DNA from: Brachybacterium kimchii
GTDB taxonomy: Bacteria; Actinomycetota; Actinomycetes; Actinomycetales; Dermabacteraceae
Length of the DNA: 64,000 bases
NCBI RefSeq assembly: GCF_023373525.1
Contig: NZ_CP097218.1
Coordinates: 3,038,001 to 3,102,000, forward strand
Reading direction: 5' to 3'
The position numbers were made by a program, and so were the translations under genes. Positions 28,179 to 37,482 of the stretch are shown here, one piece after another (the first letter of the stretch is position 1; each line of letters begins with the position of its first letter). The notes below the pieces were generated by a model, which was not told the DNA's origin, ran no database searches, and worked only from the letters and a program-made list of their open reading frames with translations.

Positions 28179-29123
28179 TCAGTCGGGCACCACGACCGCG
28201 CGGCCCCGGCCGGCGTGCTGCCAGGCCTCGGCCACACGCGCGAGGGGGTACGCGGTGAAGGGGATCTGCAGCGTGCCGTCGGCGATCAGGTCCATCAGAC
28301 CGGGCAGTCGTGCCATCAGCTGCTGCGTGTCCACCGAGCCCGCTCCGCTCCCGCTGAGGGTGATGCGCCGGCTGCGCAGGAGGCTCGCGGGCAGGGGCGC
28401 GTCGGTCCCAGCGAGGCTCCCGATCTGGACGTAGGAGATCTGCGCGGCGTCGTCCCCGAGCCCGCGTCGTCCGAGAGCGGCGAAGGTCGCCTCCGCGACG
28501 GGGCCCCAGACGTAGTCGAGCACGAGGGACGGGGTGGAGCGGGCGATCTCCGCGGCCAGCGGCTCGGGAGAGTGCCCGATCGCCGCGGGACGCGCGCCGA
28601 GTGAGGTGAGCTCGGCCAGGGACTGCTCGTCGCGGCCGGCGGCGATCACGCTCGACGCTCCGAGGGCGAGGGCGGACTGCACGGCGGCGCGCCCTGCCAT
28701 GCCGGTGGCGCCGAGGACGAGCACGGTGCCCAGCTCACCGTGCGTCTCGCGGTGGTCCACCAGCGGGAGGTAGCCCGACATGGCCGGATTCATCCCCGCG
28801 GCGATCGCGAGGGGATCGGCGCCGGAGGGGAGCGGGAGCCCGAAGGGCGTGGCCATGGAGGTGGCCATGGTGCCCCAGGGAGCCCGCGCGAAGCCCGTGT
28901 ATACGAGGGTGCCGTCGGCACGGCGCGCGACGGCGTCGACCCCGGGCACGAGCGGGTAGCGGTCCGTGCTCCCGTAGTGACGACCGGACGCGATCGAGCG
29001 CACGACCTGATGGATGCCGGCACCCACCAGGGTCATCAGCTCCTCGCCCTGCTGGGGCTCGGGGTCGGGGAAATCGGTGGCTGTGGGGAGGCTGTCGGGT
29101 GTGGTGACGACGGCTGCGCGCAT
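28179..29123 (-). CDS. NAD(P)-dependent alcohol dehydrogenase/quinone oxidoreductase-like protein
   Basis: The 314-residue medium-chain reductase has a GroES-like N-terminus (about 1-110) and a Rossmann domain with VLVLGATGMAGRAAVQSALALG near 135-155. The structural and catalytic zinc cysteines are absent, so it resembles zinc-independent quinone or enone reductases. ATG 29123 follows AGAGGAGCG; an upstream ATG would place the N-terminus in the operator region. It is divergent from a TetR regulator with shared palindromes. Confidence 0.82.
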   Translation of the reverse strand: MRAAVVTTPDSLPTATDFPDPEPQQGEELMTLVGAGIHQVVRSIASGRHYGSTDRYPLVPGVDAVARRADGTLVYTGFARAPWGTMATSMATPFGLPLPSGADPLAIAAGMNPAMSGYLPLVDHRETHGELGTVLVLGATGMAGRAAVQSALALGASSVIAAGRDEQSLAELTSLGARPAAIGHSPEPLAAEIARSTPSLVLDYVWGPVAEATFAALGRRGLGDDAAQISYVQIGSLAGTDAPLPASLLRSRRITLSGSGAGSVDTQQLMARLPGLMDLIADGTLQIPFTAYPLARVAEAWQHAGRGRAVVVPD

Positions 29124-29139
29124 GGGACGCTCCTCTTCC

Positions 29140-29184
29140 TTAACTAAGTTCAATAGCGGCATCAGCATGCTTTAACTTTGTTAA
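29140..29184. promoter_or_regulatory. TetR operator pair
   Basis: TTAAC-TTT-GTTAA (29172-29184) is a perfect palindrome. TTAACTAAGTTCAA (29140-29153) is a near copy containing the perfect AACTAAGTT. Both are A/T-rich islands in GC-rich DNA, 18 bp apart, between the oxidoreductase and the TetR gene. The TetR gene product is the obvious candidate ligand-responsive repressor of both directions. Confidence 0.75.
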
Positions 29185-29194
29185 GGTGTCAAGC

Positions 29195-29830
29195 ATGGCG
29201 AAGGGGATCACCAGGCAGCGCATCGTGGAGGCCGCCCTCGACGTGCTCGACGAGGCAGGGGCGGACGCCGTCACCGTGCGCGCCGTCGCCTCCCGGCTGG
29301 ACGTCAAGGCGCCCGCGCTCTACTGGCACGTGAACGGCAAGCAGGAGCTCCTCGACGAAATGGGGACCGAGATCCAGCGGCGGGTGATCGCCTCCTCCGC
29401 GCCCCGCCCCGGAGCGAGCACCCTGGAATCGCTCGGCGAGTACGCACGGGCTCTGCGTCGCGAGTACCTGGTGCATCGCGACGGCGCCCGCACCTTCAGC
29501 GGCACCCGGCTCACCGACCCGGACGTGCTGCGAGCCCAGGAGCCGTGGCTCGAGGCGTGGACCGCTGGCGGGACCCCTCTCGAGACCGCCGTCGACGCCG
29601 CGGAGCTGGTGACGGCCTTCGTGGTCGGCTTCGTGATCGAGGAGCAGGAGCGCTCGCAGTCCGCGCAGAAGGATCCCGAGCGCTACGACCCGGAGCGCAG
29701 GGACGCGTTCATCGGCGAGCATGCGCCGCTCGTGCGCCGCACGGGGCACCTGAGGTCCGACCCGCAGGAGCGGTTCGAGACGCAGCTGGCGATGGTGCTC
29801 GCGGGGGTCGCGACGAGCCTGGCCCCCTGA
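29195..29830 (+). CDS. TetR/AcrR regulator with tetracycline-repressor-type C-terminal domain
   Basis: The 211-residue protein opens MAKGITRQRIVEAALDVLDE and has a TetR helix-turn-helix ending VKAPALYWHVNGKQELLDEM, the form seen in true TetR_C proteins. The C-terminal helical domain has DAAELVTAFVVGFVIEEQ. ATG 29195 has GGTGTC upstream; GTG 29186 would add three residues. Autoregulation and control of the divergent oxidoreductase through the TTAAC palindromes is likely. Confidence 0.9.
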   Translation: MAKGITRQRIVEAALDVLDEAGADAVTVRAVASRLDVKAPALYWHVNGKQELLDEMGTEIQRRVIASSAPRPGASTLESLGEYARALRREYLVHRDGARTFSGTRLTDPDVLRAQEPWLEAWTAGGTPLETAVDAAELVTAFVVGFVIEEQERSQSAQKDPERYDPERRDAFIGEHAPLVRRTGHLRSDPQERFETQLAMVLAGVATSLAP

Positions 29831-29855
29831 GATCGCCCGCGCAGGCAGTGCCTGA

Positions 29856-30860
29856 TCAGCGGGGCGCCGGGCCTGTGGAGCCGCGCCAGAGGATCTCGTT
29901 CAGGGGCGCCTCGTCGGCCGGCGGGTCCTCGTTCCGCAGCGAGGCCGTGAGTCGATGCATGAGGTTGCGCCCGAGCTGTCGATGGTCGGTGTCGACCGTG
30001 GTCAGGGAGGGTCGCATGTTCGCGCCCAGGACATGGTTGTCCCAGCCCGTGACGCTGAGGTCTCCGGGGACCGACCAGCCGCGCTCGGAAGCCGCTTCGA
30101 GAACGCCGGCGGCCGTGGGGTCGCACGCGGTGATGATCGCGGTGGGCCGATCGACGTCGCCGAGAGCGCTGATCGCCTCGCGTCCCGCCTGCGCGGTCCA
30201 GGTCCCCTCGTGAACGCGCGCCGGTCCCAGCCCGAGCCCCTCGATCGTCTCGACGAAGACCCGCTTCCGCTCGCGAGCGGAGTGGAAGCGCAGCTCGCCC
30301 GTGACGTGGAGGAATCGGCGATGCCCGAGGTCTGCGAGATGCTCGATCATCTCCGCGATCGGGCTCGCGTCGGCGAGCTCCCCGATCGAGCGCGAGCCCT
30401 CGTCGTAGTCGTCGGCGATCACCACCGCGGCTCTGCTCGGCGAGGCGCCCGGTGACGCCGGGGGGAGCGGGATCAGCGCGAGCACGCCGTCGACGTCTCC
30501 GGACTCCGCGATCTCCCGCACGCGATCCGCACGCTCCTCGAGGTCACCGCTCTCGCTGACGACCTGCACCGCGTAACCCTCCTCGTTGGCGGCGAGGACG
30601 GCGCCGCCCAGGGCCATCGCGAGACCCTGGTGGATCATCGCAGGAAGCACCACGGCCACGCGCTGGTTGCGCTGCGTGCGCATGGAGCGGGCCGCGAGAT
30701 TGGGGCGGTAGCCGAGCTCGCGGACGGATGCCGCGACGCGCGCCCGCGTCTCGGGGCGCATGCGCGGATCACCGTTGATAAATCGCGACACCGTCTGGTG
30801 GGAGACCCCCGCGCGCGCCGCGACCTGCCAGATGGTCGCCCTGCCCGTCAGCCCCGACAT
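29856..30860 (-). CDS. LacI-family transcriptional regulator
   Basis: The 334-residue protein has a LacI helix-turn-helix at residues 8-30 (ATIWQVAARAGVSHQTVSRF), the hinge near 45-60 and a periplasmic-binding-protein-like sugar-sensing domain (about 65-330, with ITACDPTAAGVLEAASERG and VTGWDNHVLG). GAGGAG precedes ATG 30860. It is divergent from the sulfatase/ABC operon, and LacI-type operator matches lie in the gap, so it probably represses that operon until its sugar is present. Confidence 0.92.
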   Translation of the reverse strand: MSGLTGRATIWQVAARAGVSHQTVSRFINGDPRMRPETRARVAASVRELGYRPNLAARSMRTQRNQRVAVVLPAMIHQGLAMALGGAVLAANEEGYAVQVVSESGDLEERADRVREIAESGDVDGVLALIPLPPASPGASPSRAAVVIADDYDEGSRSIGELADASPIAEMIEHLADLGHRRFLHVTGELRFHSARERKRVFVETIEGLGLGPARVHEGTWTAQAGREAISALGDVDRPTAIITACDPTAAGVLEAASERGWSVPGDLSVTGWDNHVLGANMRPSLTTVDTDHRQLGRNLMHRLTASLRNEDPPADEAPLNEILWRGSTGPAPR

Positions 30861-31298
30861 CGCACTCCTCTTCTCCCGATCTCCGTGTCCCGTCCCCGCT
30901 CGGGTCCTCTCCTCGTGGGCGCGTCGCACTCGCTCTCCGGCCGTGCGGCGCGTGGTCGACCGTGACCACAGGCCTCGCACCTGCATCTTCCCGCGTGTCG
31001 AGGGCGCGCGCGAGTCGGGCCCCGCCCGTGGACGACGTGGCAACCGGCGGCAAGCGCGTTGACCCCTTGTCAGGCGGTACCGCACCCTCTAACGTGGGAA
31101 TCAAGTGATCGATCACTCGGACGGTGTCGTCCCTGGTCCTCGCTCCCGGTCTCCCGGATCCGCCCACGCTGAGACCCGCTCATCCCCCTCGCCCCACGGT
31201 GGGAGCACAAGCCGTTCGGCAACCGCTTTCACCCCGTCATACCGCATTCCCGCTCATCGACCACGGATGGTGAACGGCCTGCAGAAGGGAGGGCCCCC
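30861..31298. promoter_or_regulatory. lacI-like/ABC operon spacer with candidate operators
   Basis: This 438-bp gene-free spacer contains GGCAACCGCTTTCA (31218-31231), matching 13 of 14 positions of the LacI-family pattern TGNAANCGNTTNCA. A weaker version GGCAAGCGCGTTGA lies at 31049-31062. A perfect 14-bp palindrome AGTGATCGATCACT is at 31104-31117. TTGTCA (31067-31072) and TAACGT (31090-31095) are a possible promoter. GAAGGGAGG near 31284-31292 is the permease ribosome site. Operator assignment is by pattern only. Confidence 0.6.
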
Positions 31299-32339
31299 GT
31301 GACCCTCGAACAGACGTCAAGCACACAGAAGATCAGCCCTCCTCGAGCGGGCGGGACGGCCGGGTCGACCGGTCCGGGCGAGCCGGCCGCTGCGCCTGGT
31401 GGCACGGGCCGACCCCTGCGCCGTCGTCGGCTCCCCTGGTACAAGCGCATGTGGCGCGACCGCACCGTGCTGCTGCTCGCGCTCCCGGGCATCGCCGTCA
31501 TCGTCACGTTCCACTACCTCGCGCTCGGCGGGAACGTCATCGCCTTCCAGGACTATCAGCCGTATCTCGGCATCGGGAAGAGCCTGTGGGTGGGCTTCGA
31601 GAACTTCTCGATCCTCTTCAACGGGGACCCGGAGTTCCTCAACGCCCTGAAGAACACCCTGATCATCACCCTGCTGCAGACCGTGTTCGTCTTCCCGGCC
31701 CCGATCCTGCTGGCCCTGACCCTGCACAGCCTCGTCTCGAACAGGATCCGCCAGGCCGTGCAGTCCGTCCTCTACCTCCCGCACTTCCTCTCGTGGGTGA
31801 TCGTGGTGGCCCTGTTCCAGCAGATGCTGGGCGGAGCCGGACTGCTCAACAACTTCCTCCAGGACCACGGCTGGAAGGCAGTGGACATCATCGGCAACGC
31901 CGACGTCTTCTACGCGCTCCTCACCTCGCAGGTCATCTGGAAGGACACCGGCTGGGCGACGATCCTCTTCCTCGCCGTGCTCGCGGGCATCGACAAGTCC
32001 CTCTACGAGGCCGCCTCGGTCGACGGTGCCTCGCGCTGGCGCCAGACCTGGCACGTGACCCTGCCGGGCATGCGACCGATCATCATCATGCTGTTCATCC
32101 TCAAGCTCGGCGACTCGCTCTCCGTGGGCTTCGAGCAGCTGATCCTCCAGCAGGACGCCGTGGGCACAGGCGTCGCCCAGGTGCTGGACACGTACGTCTA
32201 CAACAACGGCGTCGTCGGCGGGTACTGGGGAGTCGCGGCGGCCGTCGGCCTGGTCAAGGGGATCGTCGGACTGATCCTCGTGCTCGGCGCCAACAAGATC
32301 GCGCACATGTTCGGCGAGGAAGGCGTGTACAAGGCATGA
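31299..32339 (+). CDS. ABC sugar transporter permease (LplB type)
   Basis: The 346-residue CUT1-class permease has six membrane segments after a basic N-terminal tail (about 1-50) and the ATPase-coupling EAA loop EAASVDGASRWRQTWHVTLP near 243-262. LplB-type permeases import oligosaccharides, often glycan-derived. GTG 31299 is preceded by GAAGGGAGG. The stop overlaps the next gene by 4 bp (ATGA). No dedicated ATPase gene is nearby; such systems use a shared MsiK-like ATPase. Confidence 0.93.
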   Translation: MTLEQTSSTQKISPPRAGGTAGSTGPGEPAAAPGGTGRPLRRRRLPWYKRMWRDRTVLLLALPGIAVIVTFHYLALGGNVIAFQDYQPYLGIGKSLWVGFENFSILFNGDPEFLNALKNTLIITLLQTVFVFPAPILLALTLHSLVSNRIRQAVQSVLYLPHFLSWVIVVALFQQMLGGAGLLNNFLQDHGWKAVDIIGNADVFYALLTSQVIWKDTGWATILFLAVLAGIDKSLYEAASVDGASRWRQTWHVTLPGMRPIIIMLFILKLGDSLSVGFEQLILQQDAVGTGVAQVLDTYVYNNGVVGGYWGVAAAVGLVKGIVGLILVLGANKIAHMFGEEGVYKA

Positions 32340-33289
32340 GCACCGCACAGAGCATCCGTCCCACGGCGACGTCTGCACCCCAGGCCCCGAAGCGCAGACG
32401 CCGCCGCATGATCGACGGCATTCCGACACCCGGACCGGTCGAGTCGATCATCAAGGGCATCGTCCTCCTGATCTGCTGCGCAGCGGTCGTCGTCCCCTTC
32501 ATCGGGGTCGTGTCCACGTCTGTCGCGAGTCCCGAGCAGGTCACCGATGCCGGCGGCTTCGTGCTGCTCCCCAAGGGCCTCGACTTCGACTCCTACCGGC
32601 TGATCTTCGCCGGCGGCGTCGTCACCCGCGCCCTCGGGGTCTCGATCTTCGTGACCGTGGTCGGCACCGCGATCAGCCTCGCCCTCACCGCATCCTTGGG
32701 CTGGGCGCTCAGCCGCCGGGGCACCTTCGGCAACCGCCCCCTGCTGCTGATCGTGCTCATCAGCCTCCTGTTCGGCCCCGGCATCATCCCCGGGTACCTG
32801 GTCGTGCAGCAGTTGGGGCTGCTCGACACGCTCTGGGCGCTCATCATCCCCACCTGCGTCTCCGCCTTCAACGTGGTCGTCGTGCGCTCCTTCTTCGTGC
32901 AGCTGCCCCAGGAGATCCTCGACTCCGCGAAGGTGGACGGCGCCGGTGAGCTGCAGCTGTTCCTGCGGATCGGACTGCCGCTGTCCAAGGCCGTGTTCGC
33001 CGTGGTCGGCCTGTTCTACGCCGTCGGCTACTGGAACTCGTTCTTCAACGCCCTGCTGTACCTCAACGACAACAGCAAGTGGCCGCTGCAGATGGTCCTG
33101 CGCACCTACGTGGTGCAGGGGACCCAGCTGGGCAGCCAGGACATCGGCATCGACGGCGCCTCGCTCCCACCGCAGATCTCCCTGCAGATGGCGATCCTCG
33201 TGGTCTCCGTGCTGCCGGTGCTGATCGTCTACCCCTTCCTCCAGCGCCACTTCGCGAAGGGCATGCTCACCGGCGCGGTCAAGGGATGA
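32336..33289 (+). CDS. ABC sugar transporter permease (YtcP/LplC type)
   Basis: This is the second permease of the heterodimer, 317 residues with six membrane segments and the coupling loop DSAKVDGAGELQLFLRIGLP. It begins inside the stop of the first permease, a sign of coupled translation in equal amounts. YtcP/LplC proteins always pair with LplB-type partners and a large extracellular binding lipoprotein, which follows 93 bp downstream. Confidence 0.93.
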   Translation: MSTAQSIRPTATSAPQAPKRRRRRMIDGIPTPGPVESIIKGIVLLICCAAVVVPFIGVVSTSVASPEQVTDAGGFVLLPKGLDFDSYRLIFAGGVVTRALGVSIFVTVVGTAISLALTASLGWALSRRGTFGNRPLLLIVLISLLFGPGIIPGYLVVQQLGLLDTLWALIIPTCVSAFNVVVVRSFFVQLPQEILDSAKVDGAGELQLFLRIGLPLSKAVFAVVGLFYAVGYWNSFFNALLYLNDNSKWPLQMVLRTYVVQGTQLGSQDIGIDGASLPPQISLQMAILVVSVLPVLIVYPFLQRHFAKGMLTGAVKG

Positions 33290-33382
33290 GCCCCGCAGCG
33301 GCCGACCGCGCCCACACCTGAGGTCTCCCGACCAGTCCCGACCCGTTCCGACCAGTCCGCACACTCGATGAGGAGTCAGACC

Positions 33383-35035
33383 ATGGACAGCACCCCGAAC
33401 AACCCCACCGCATCCGCCGCACGAGGCCTCTCCCGTCGCGCCTTCGGCGTCGGCGCACTCGGAGCGGGCGCCCTCGGCGCTCTCACCGTCGCCGGATGCA
33501 GCAACGAGGGCCGCGGCAGCGCGGCCGTCGGCGACAACTCGGACGCCGTGTTCCCGAGCCACATCCCCTACAAGGGCATCGAATTCGACCTGCCCGGTGA
33601 GGACGGGGTCAGCGACGCCATGCTGACCTATCCGGAGAAGCCCAAGAAGGTCACGGAGGGCACCCCCGGCGACGGGAAGGACTTCGGGGTGTTCGCCCTG
33701 ACGAACAACCCCGCCCCGCCGGCGATGGACAAGAACAAGTACTGGCAGGAGCTCAACAAGCGCCTGGGCTGCACGATGAAGGTGACCGTGGTCCCCACGG
33801 GCGACTTCGCGGACCGGTTCCAGACGACGCTGGCCGGCGACAAGCTGCCGGAGATCTTCACCTTCTTCCCGGGCGACGTGCCGAGCCTTCCCGCGATGCT
33901 CTCCGCGAAGGCGGCGGACCTCACGGACCTGCTGTCCGGGGACGCCGTCAAGAAGTACCCGTTCCTGGCGAACATCTCCACCGAGACCTGGCAGGCCTGC
34001 GTCTACGGCGGAAAGATCTTCGCCATTCCGATCCCCCGCGGAGGCATGCAGTCCATCGTCATGTACACGCGGAAGGACTTCCTCGCGGACAAGGGCGTGG
34101 AGGTGACCTCCGATTCCCTGGAGGACTTCACCGACGCGTGCCGCGAGCTCACCGGCGGCAAGCAATGGGCGCTCGGCGGTGCACCCACCCAGTTCGTGCG
34201 CGAGATGTTCGAGATCCCCAACGGCTGGTCCGAGGCCGACGGGAAGCTGACCAGTGCGAACGAGCACGAGCGGCAGGAGGATGCCCTCGAGGCGGTGCGC
34301 GCGATGGTCAAGGACGGGCTGCTCCATCCGGATGCCTTCACGGCGGACGGCCCGAAGCAGAAGACCTGGGTCATCAACGGGACCACACCGCTGCTGCAGG
34401 GGACGCTCACCGCCTGGGCCGACTTCCAGAACTACCCCCTCCCCGACGGGTTCCGACTGAACGTCCTCCAGCCGCCCAAGGCCGACGGCGGGGGAACGGC
34501 ACCGATCTGGCACGGTCCGACCTCGCAGAACATCACTGCGATCAGCAAGAAGGCCGAGGACCGGGCCGAGGCGCTGCTGGACGTGCTCAACTACTTCGCG
34601 GCCCCGTTCGGCAGCGAGGAGTACACCTTCAAGATGTTCGGCATCGAAGGGGTGGACCACGAGCTCAAGGGCACGGACCCCGTGCTGACGGAGAAGGGCC
34701 GCAACGAGACCCAGCTGGCCCTGCGGTACGTGGGCCAGGGGCCGTGGGTGAACTTCACCCCCGGAGCGCCCGAGGTGACCAAGGACCAGCACGCGGCGGA
34801 GGCCGCCTCGATCCCGAACGCCGTGAAGAACCCGACGACGGGTCTCTACTCCGAGACGCAGTCCCGCAAAGGCAAGCAGATCGGCAGCGCTCTGGGTGAC
34901 ATCGAGAGCGACATCATCCAGGGGCGCAAACCCGTGAGCGCGTGGGCCGGAGCGGTGAAGACCTGGAAGAAGAACGGCGGGGACACCATGCGGGACGAGT
35001 ACGAGAAGGCCCTGTCCGAGGCCGCCGAAGGCTGA
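33383..35035 (+). CDS. Extracellular solute-binding lipoprotein (Tat-type signal)
   Basis: The 550-residue substrate-binding protein belongs with LplB/YtcP permeases. ATG 33383 is chosen because GAGGAG (33370-33375) lies 7 bp upstream. The signal has the twin-arginine pair in LSRRAFGVG (residues 16-24), a hydrophobic stretch and the lipobox TVAGC with Cys39 as lipid anchor, so it is probably exported folded and tethered outside. The mature part is a bilobed sugar-binding fold; the large size is typical for oligosaccharide or uronide binders. The sulfatase starts 4 bp after its stop. Confidence 0.92.
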   Translation: MDSTPNNPTASAARGLSRRAFGVGALGAGALGALTVAGCSNEGRGSAAVGDNSDAVFPSHIPYKGIEFDLPGEDGVSDAMLTYPEKPKKVTEGTPGDGKDFGVFALTNNPAPPAMDKNKYWQELNKRLGCTMKVTVVPTGDFADRFQTTLAGDKLPEIFTFFPGDVPSLPAMLSAKAADLTDLLSGDAVKKYPFLANISTETWQACVYGGKIFAIPIPRGGMQSIVMYTRKDFLADKGVEVTSDSLEDFTDACRELTGGKQWALGGAPTQFVREMFEIPNGWSEADGKLTSANEHERQEDALEAVRAMVKDGLLHPDAFTADGPKQKTWVINGTTPLLQGTLTAWADFQNYPLPDGFRLNVLQPPKADGGGTAPIWHGPTSQNITAISKKAEDRAEALLDVLNYFAAPFGSEEYTFKMFGIEGVDHELKGTDPVLTEKGRNETQLALRYVGQGPWVNFTPGAPEVTKDQHAAEAASIPNAVKNPTTGLYSETQSRKGKQIGSALGDIESDIIQGRKPVSAWAGAVKTWKKNGGDTMRDEYEKALSEAAEG

Positions 35036-35039
35036 TCCC

Positions 35040-36311
35040 GTGAGACCGAACATCATCTATCTGAACTCCCACGACACGGGGCGCTGGATCAGCCCGTACG
35101 GGTACGCCGCGCCCACCCCGCGGATGCAGCGATTCGCCGAGCAGGGAATCGTCTTCCGGCACGCGTTCTCCGCATCGCCGACGTGCTCCCCGAGCCGGGC
35201 GGCGCTGCTCACCGGGCGCTGGCCGCACGAGGTCGGGATGCTGGGTCTCAGCCATCGGGGCTTCTCCCTCACCGATCCCACGCAGCATCTCAGCCACGTC
35301 CTGGGCCGATCGGGCTACCACACGGCTCTCGCGGGGCTGCAGCACGTCTCCGAGGACCCGGCGCTGCTCGGATTCGACGAGATCCTGCCGGTCGACAGCC
35401 ACTCGGCCGTCGACGTGGGACCGGTCGCGGCCCAATTCGTGTCGGGCGCACACGAGGAGCCGTTCTACCTCGAGATCGGCGTCATCGAGACCCACCGTCC
35501 CTATCCGGAGCCGGGACGCCACGACGACGCCCGCTATCTGCGGGCGCCGGCGCACCTGCCGGACTCGCCGGAGACCCGCGAGGACATGGCGGGGTACTCG
35601 GCGAGCGTGCGGCGTCTCGACGACGCGGTGGGCGCGGTGCTGGATGCGGTCGATCGCGCCGGAATCGCCGATCGCACGCTCGTCATCTGCACGACGGACC
35701 ACGGACCGGCGTTCCCGGGGATGAAATGCACGCTCACCGACGCCGGCCTCGGGGTCATGCTGATGATGCGCGGGCCAGGCGTCCGCCCCGGCACCGTGAG
35801 CGACGCGCTGGTCAGCCAGCTGGATCTGTTCCCCACCCTCTGCGAGTTCGCGGAGGTGCCCGCCCCCGAGGGGCTGCGCGGCACGTCACTGGCCCCCCTT
35901 CTCGAGGACGAAGGGGTCACGCTGCACGACGCCGTCCATGCCGAGCTCACCTACCACGTGGACTACGAGCCGCAGCGAACCGTGCGCACCGAGCGCTTCG
36001 CCTATGCCCGCGCGTTCCGACAGCTCGACCACAGGATCCTCGAGCACACCGATGCGGGTCCCAGCAAGGAGTACCTCGTGGAGAGGGGATGGGGCGACCG
36101 GGCGCCGGAGACGGAGATGCTCTTCGATCTCCCGCTCGACCCGGGTGAGTCCCGCAATCTCGTCGACGACCCCGCCTACGGAGACGTCCTGGTCGAGATG
36201 AGAGCACGCCTGGAGAGCTGGATGCGCGAGACCGACGACCCGCTCGCGCGCGGGCCGATCCCCCCGCCTGCCGGAGCGAACGTCCACGGGGGTCCGCCCC
36301 GCACCGGGTGA
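35040..36311 (+). CDS. Formylglycine-type sulfatase
   Basis: This 423-residue type I sulfatase hydrolyses sulfate esters or N-sulfates. The active-site cysteine is in C49-S-P-S-R53, the CxPSR signature that is converted to formylglycine, followed by ALLTGRWPHE. Metal and base residues appear in HDTGR (11-15) and TTDHG. The N-terminal pair reads His-Asp instead of the usual Asp-Asp. No signal peptide is present, so it is cytoplasmic and acts after transport. GTG 35040 lies 4 bp after the binding-protein gene. No formylglycine-generating enzyme or glycosidase gene is in the window. Confidence 0.9.
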   Translation: MRPNIIYLNSHDTGRWISPYGYAAPTPRMQRFAEQGIVFRHAFSASPTCSPSRAALLTGRWPHEVGMLGLSHRGFSLTDPTQHLSHVLGRSGYHTALAGLQHVSEDPALLGFDEILPVDSHSAVDVGPVAAQFVSGAHEEPFYLEIGVIETHRPYPEPGRHDDARYLRAPAHLPDSPETREDMAGYSASVRRLDDAVGAVLDAVDRAGIADRTLVICTTDHGPAFPGMKCTLTDAGLGVMLMMRGPGVRPGTVSDALVSQLDLFPTLCEFAEVPAPEGLRGTSLAPLLEDEGVTLHDAVHAELTYHVDYEPQRTVRTERFAYARAFRQLDHRILEHTDAGPSKEYLVERGWGDRAPETEMLFDLPLDPGESRNLVDDPAYGDVLVEMRARLESWMRETDDPLARGPIPPPAGANVHGGPPRTG

Positions 36312-36465
36312 CGGCCGAGCAGGGTCCTGCACCCCGGTGGACGAAGCCGCCGGTGACCGGCGCACTGCCGAGCACACAGGATCTCCCCAGGGGTGACGCG
36401 ATTCCTTCTCCTGACCTGCGTCGTTCCCCCGCCCGTGGCACGGAGGATCTTCGTAGCCTCGCCGC

Positions 36466-37428
36466 ATGGGGGACGACAACCGTGAACAGCGGGCCCGGTC
36501 CGACGCTCGCTCGCGCACCTTCACCCCGCTCGAGCAGCGGATCGACGCCTGGGCGCACCGGCGCACGCGCGCGCTCGCCGAGAACGCCGGCCCGTGGCGT
36601 CTGCGCGCCCTCGAGCTCGTGGTCTTCACGCTCAAGCAGGCGTGGGCGTGCGTGTTCGGCGCCTCGATGCTCGCGCTGCTCGTGCTCGCGCGGCTGCTGT
36701 ACCTCGAGGGTGCGCCGCTCGCACGGGCGGATGCGCTGGTGATCGCCGCGCTCGCGCTGCAGGTCCTCATGCTGGCGCTGCGCCTGGAGACACTTCGCGA
36801 GATGGGCACGATCGTGATGTTCCACGTCGTGGGCACCGCGATGGAGGTGTTCAAGACCCATGTCGGCTCGTGGGAGTACGAGAGCGAGGGCCTTCTGCGC
36901 GTCGGCGCGGTCCCGCTGTACACGGGGTTCATGTACGCCGCGGTCGGCTCGTACATGGTGCGCGTGATGCGGCTGTTCGACCTGCGATTCACGCGCTACC
37001 CGCCGCGATGGGCGACGGCGCTGCTCGCAGCGGCGATCTACGCGAACTTCTTCACCCACCACTTCCTGCCCGACGCCCGCTGGGTGCTCCTCGTGCTGGT
37101 GGCGCTTCTGTTCGGCCGATGCATGATGAGCTTCCGCAACCACCGTGGCGGCGCCTGGCATTGCATGCCGGTGCTCGCGGCCTTCGCCGGCACCGCGTTC
37201 TTCCTGTGGGTCGCCGAGAACGTGGGCACCGCCGCCGGCGCCTGGATCTACCCGCACCAGCAGGCGGGATGGGAGCCGGTGCCGCTCACGAAGATGGTGG
37301 CCTGGCTGCTGCTGATGATGATCTCGGTGGTGCTGGTGACGGTCGTGCACCCGCCGCAGGCTCCGCCTGAGGAGGAAACGGCTGGACTCGAGGGGCATTC
37401 ACCGGATGCCCTTCCGGTGAGTCCATGA
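36466..37428 (+). CDS. DUF817 integral membrane protein
   Basis: The 320-residue protein has about eight hydrophobic segments. The family features are FTLKQAWACVFGASMLALLV, FKTHVGSWEYESEGLLRVGAVPLYTGFMYA and FLWVAENVGTAAGAWIYPHQ. DUF817 (YoaT-like) proteins have no known function. ATG 36466 lacks a clear ribosome site, but TAGCCT (36454-36459) sits 6 bp ahead, which would fit a leaderless transcript. It stands alone between the sulfatase operon and the PH-domain gene. Confidence 0.85.
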   Translation: MGDDNREQRARSDARSRTFTPLEQRIDAWAHRRTRALAENAGPWRLRALELVVFTLKQAWACVFGASMLALLVLARLLYLEGAPLARADALVIAALALQVLMLALRLETLREMGTIVMFHVVGTAMEVFKTHVGSWEYESEGLLRVGAVPLYTGFMYAAVGSYMVRVMRLFDLRFTRYPPRWATALLAAAIYANFFTHHFLPDARWVLLVLVALLFGRCMMSFRNHRGGAWHCMPVLAAFAGTAFFLWVAENVGTAAGAWIYPHQQAGWEPVPLTKMVAWLLLMMISVVLVTVVHPPQAPPEEETAGLEGHSPDALPVSP

Positions 37429-37482
37429 GAGCGGCGTGGGGAACCGGGGATAGATGGCTCCCATCGATGGCATCATTCGTTC

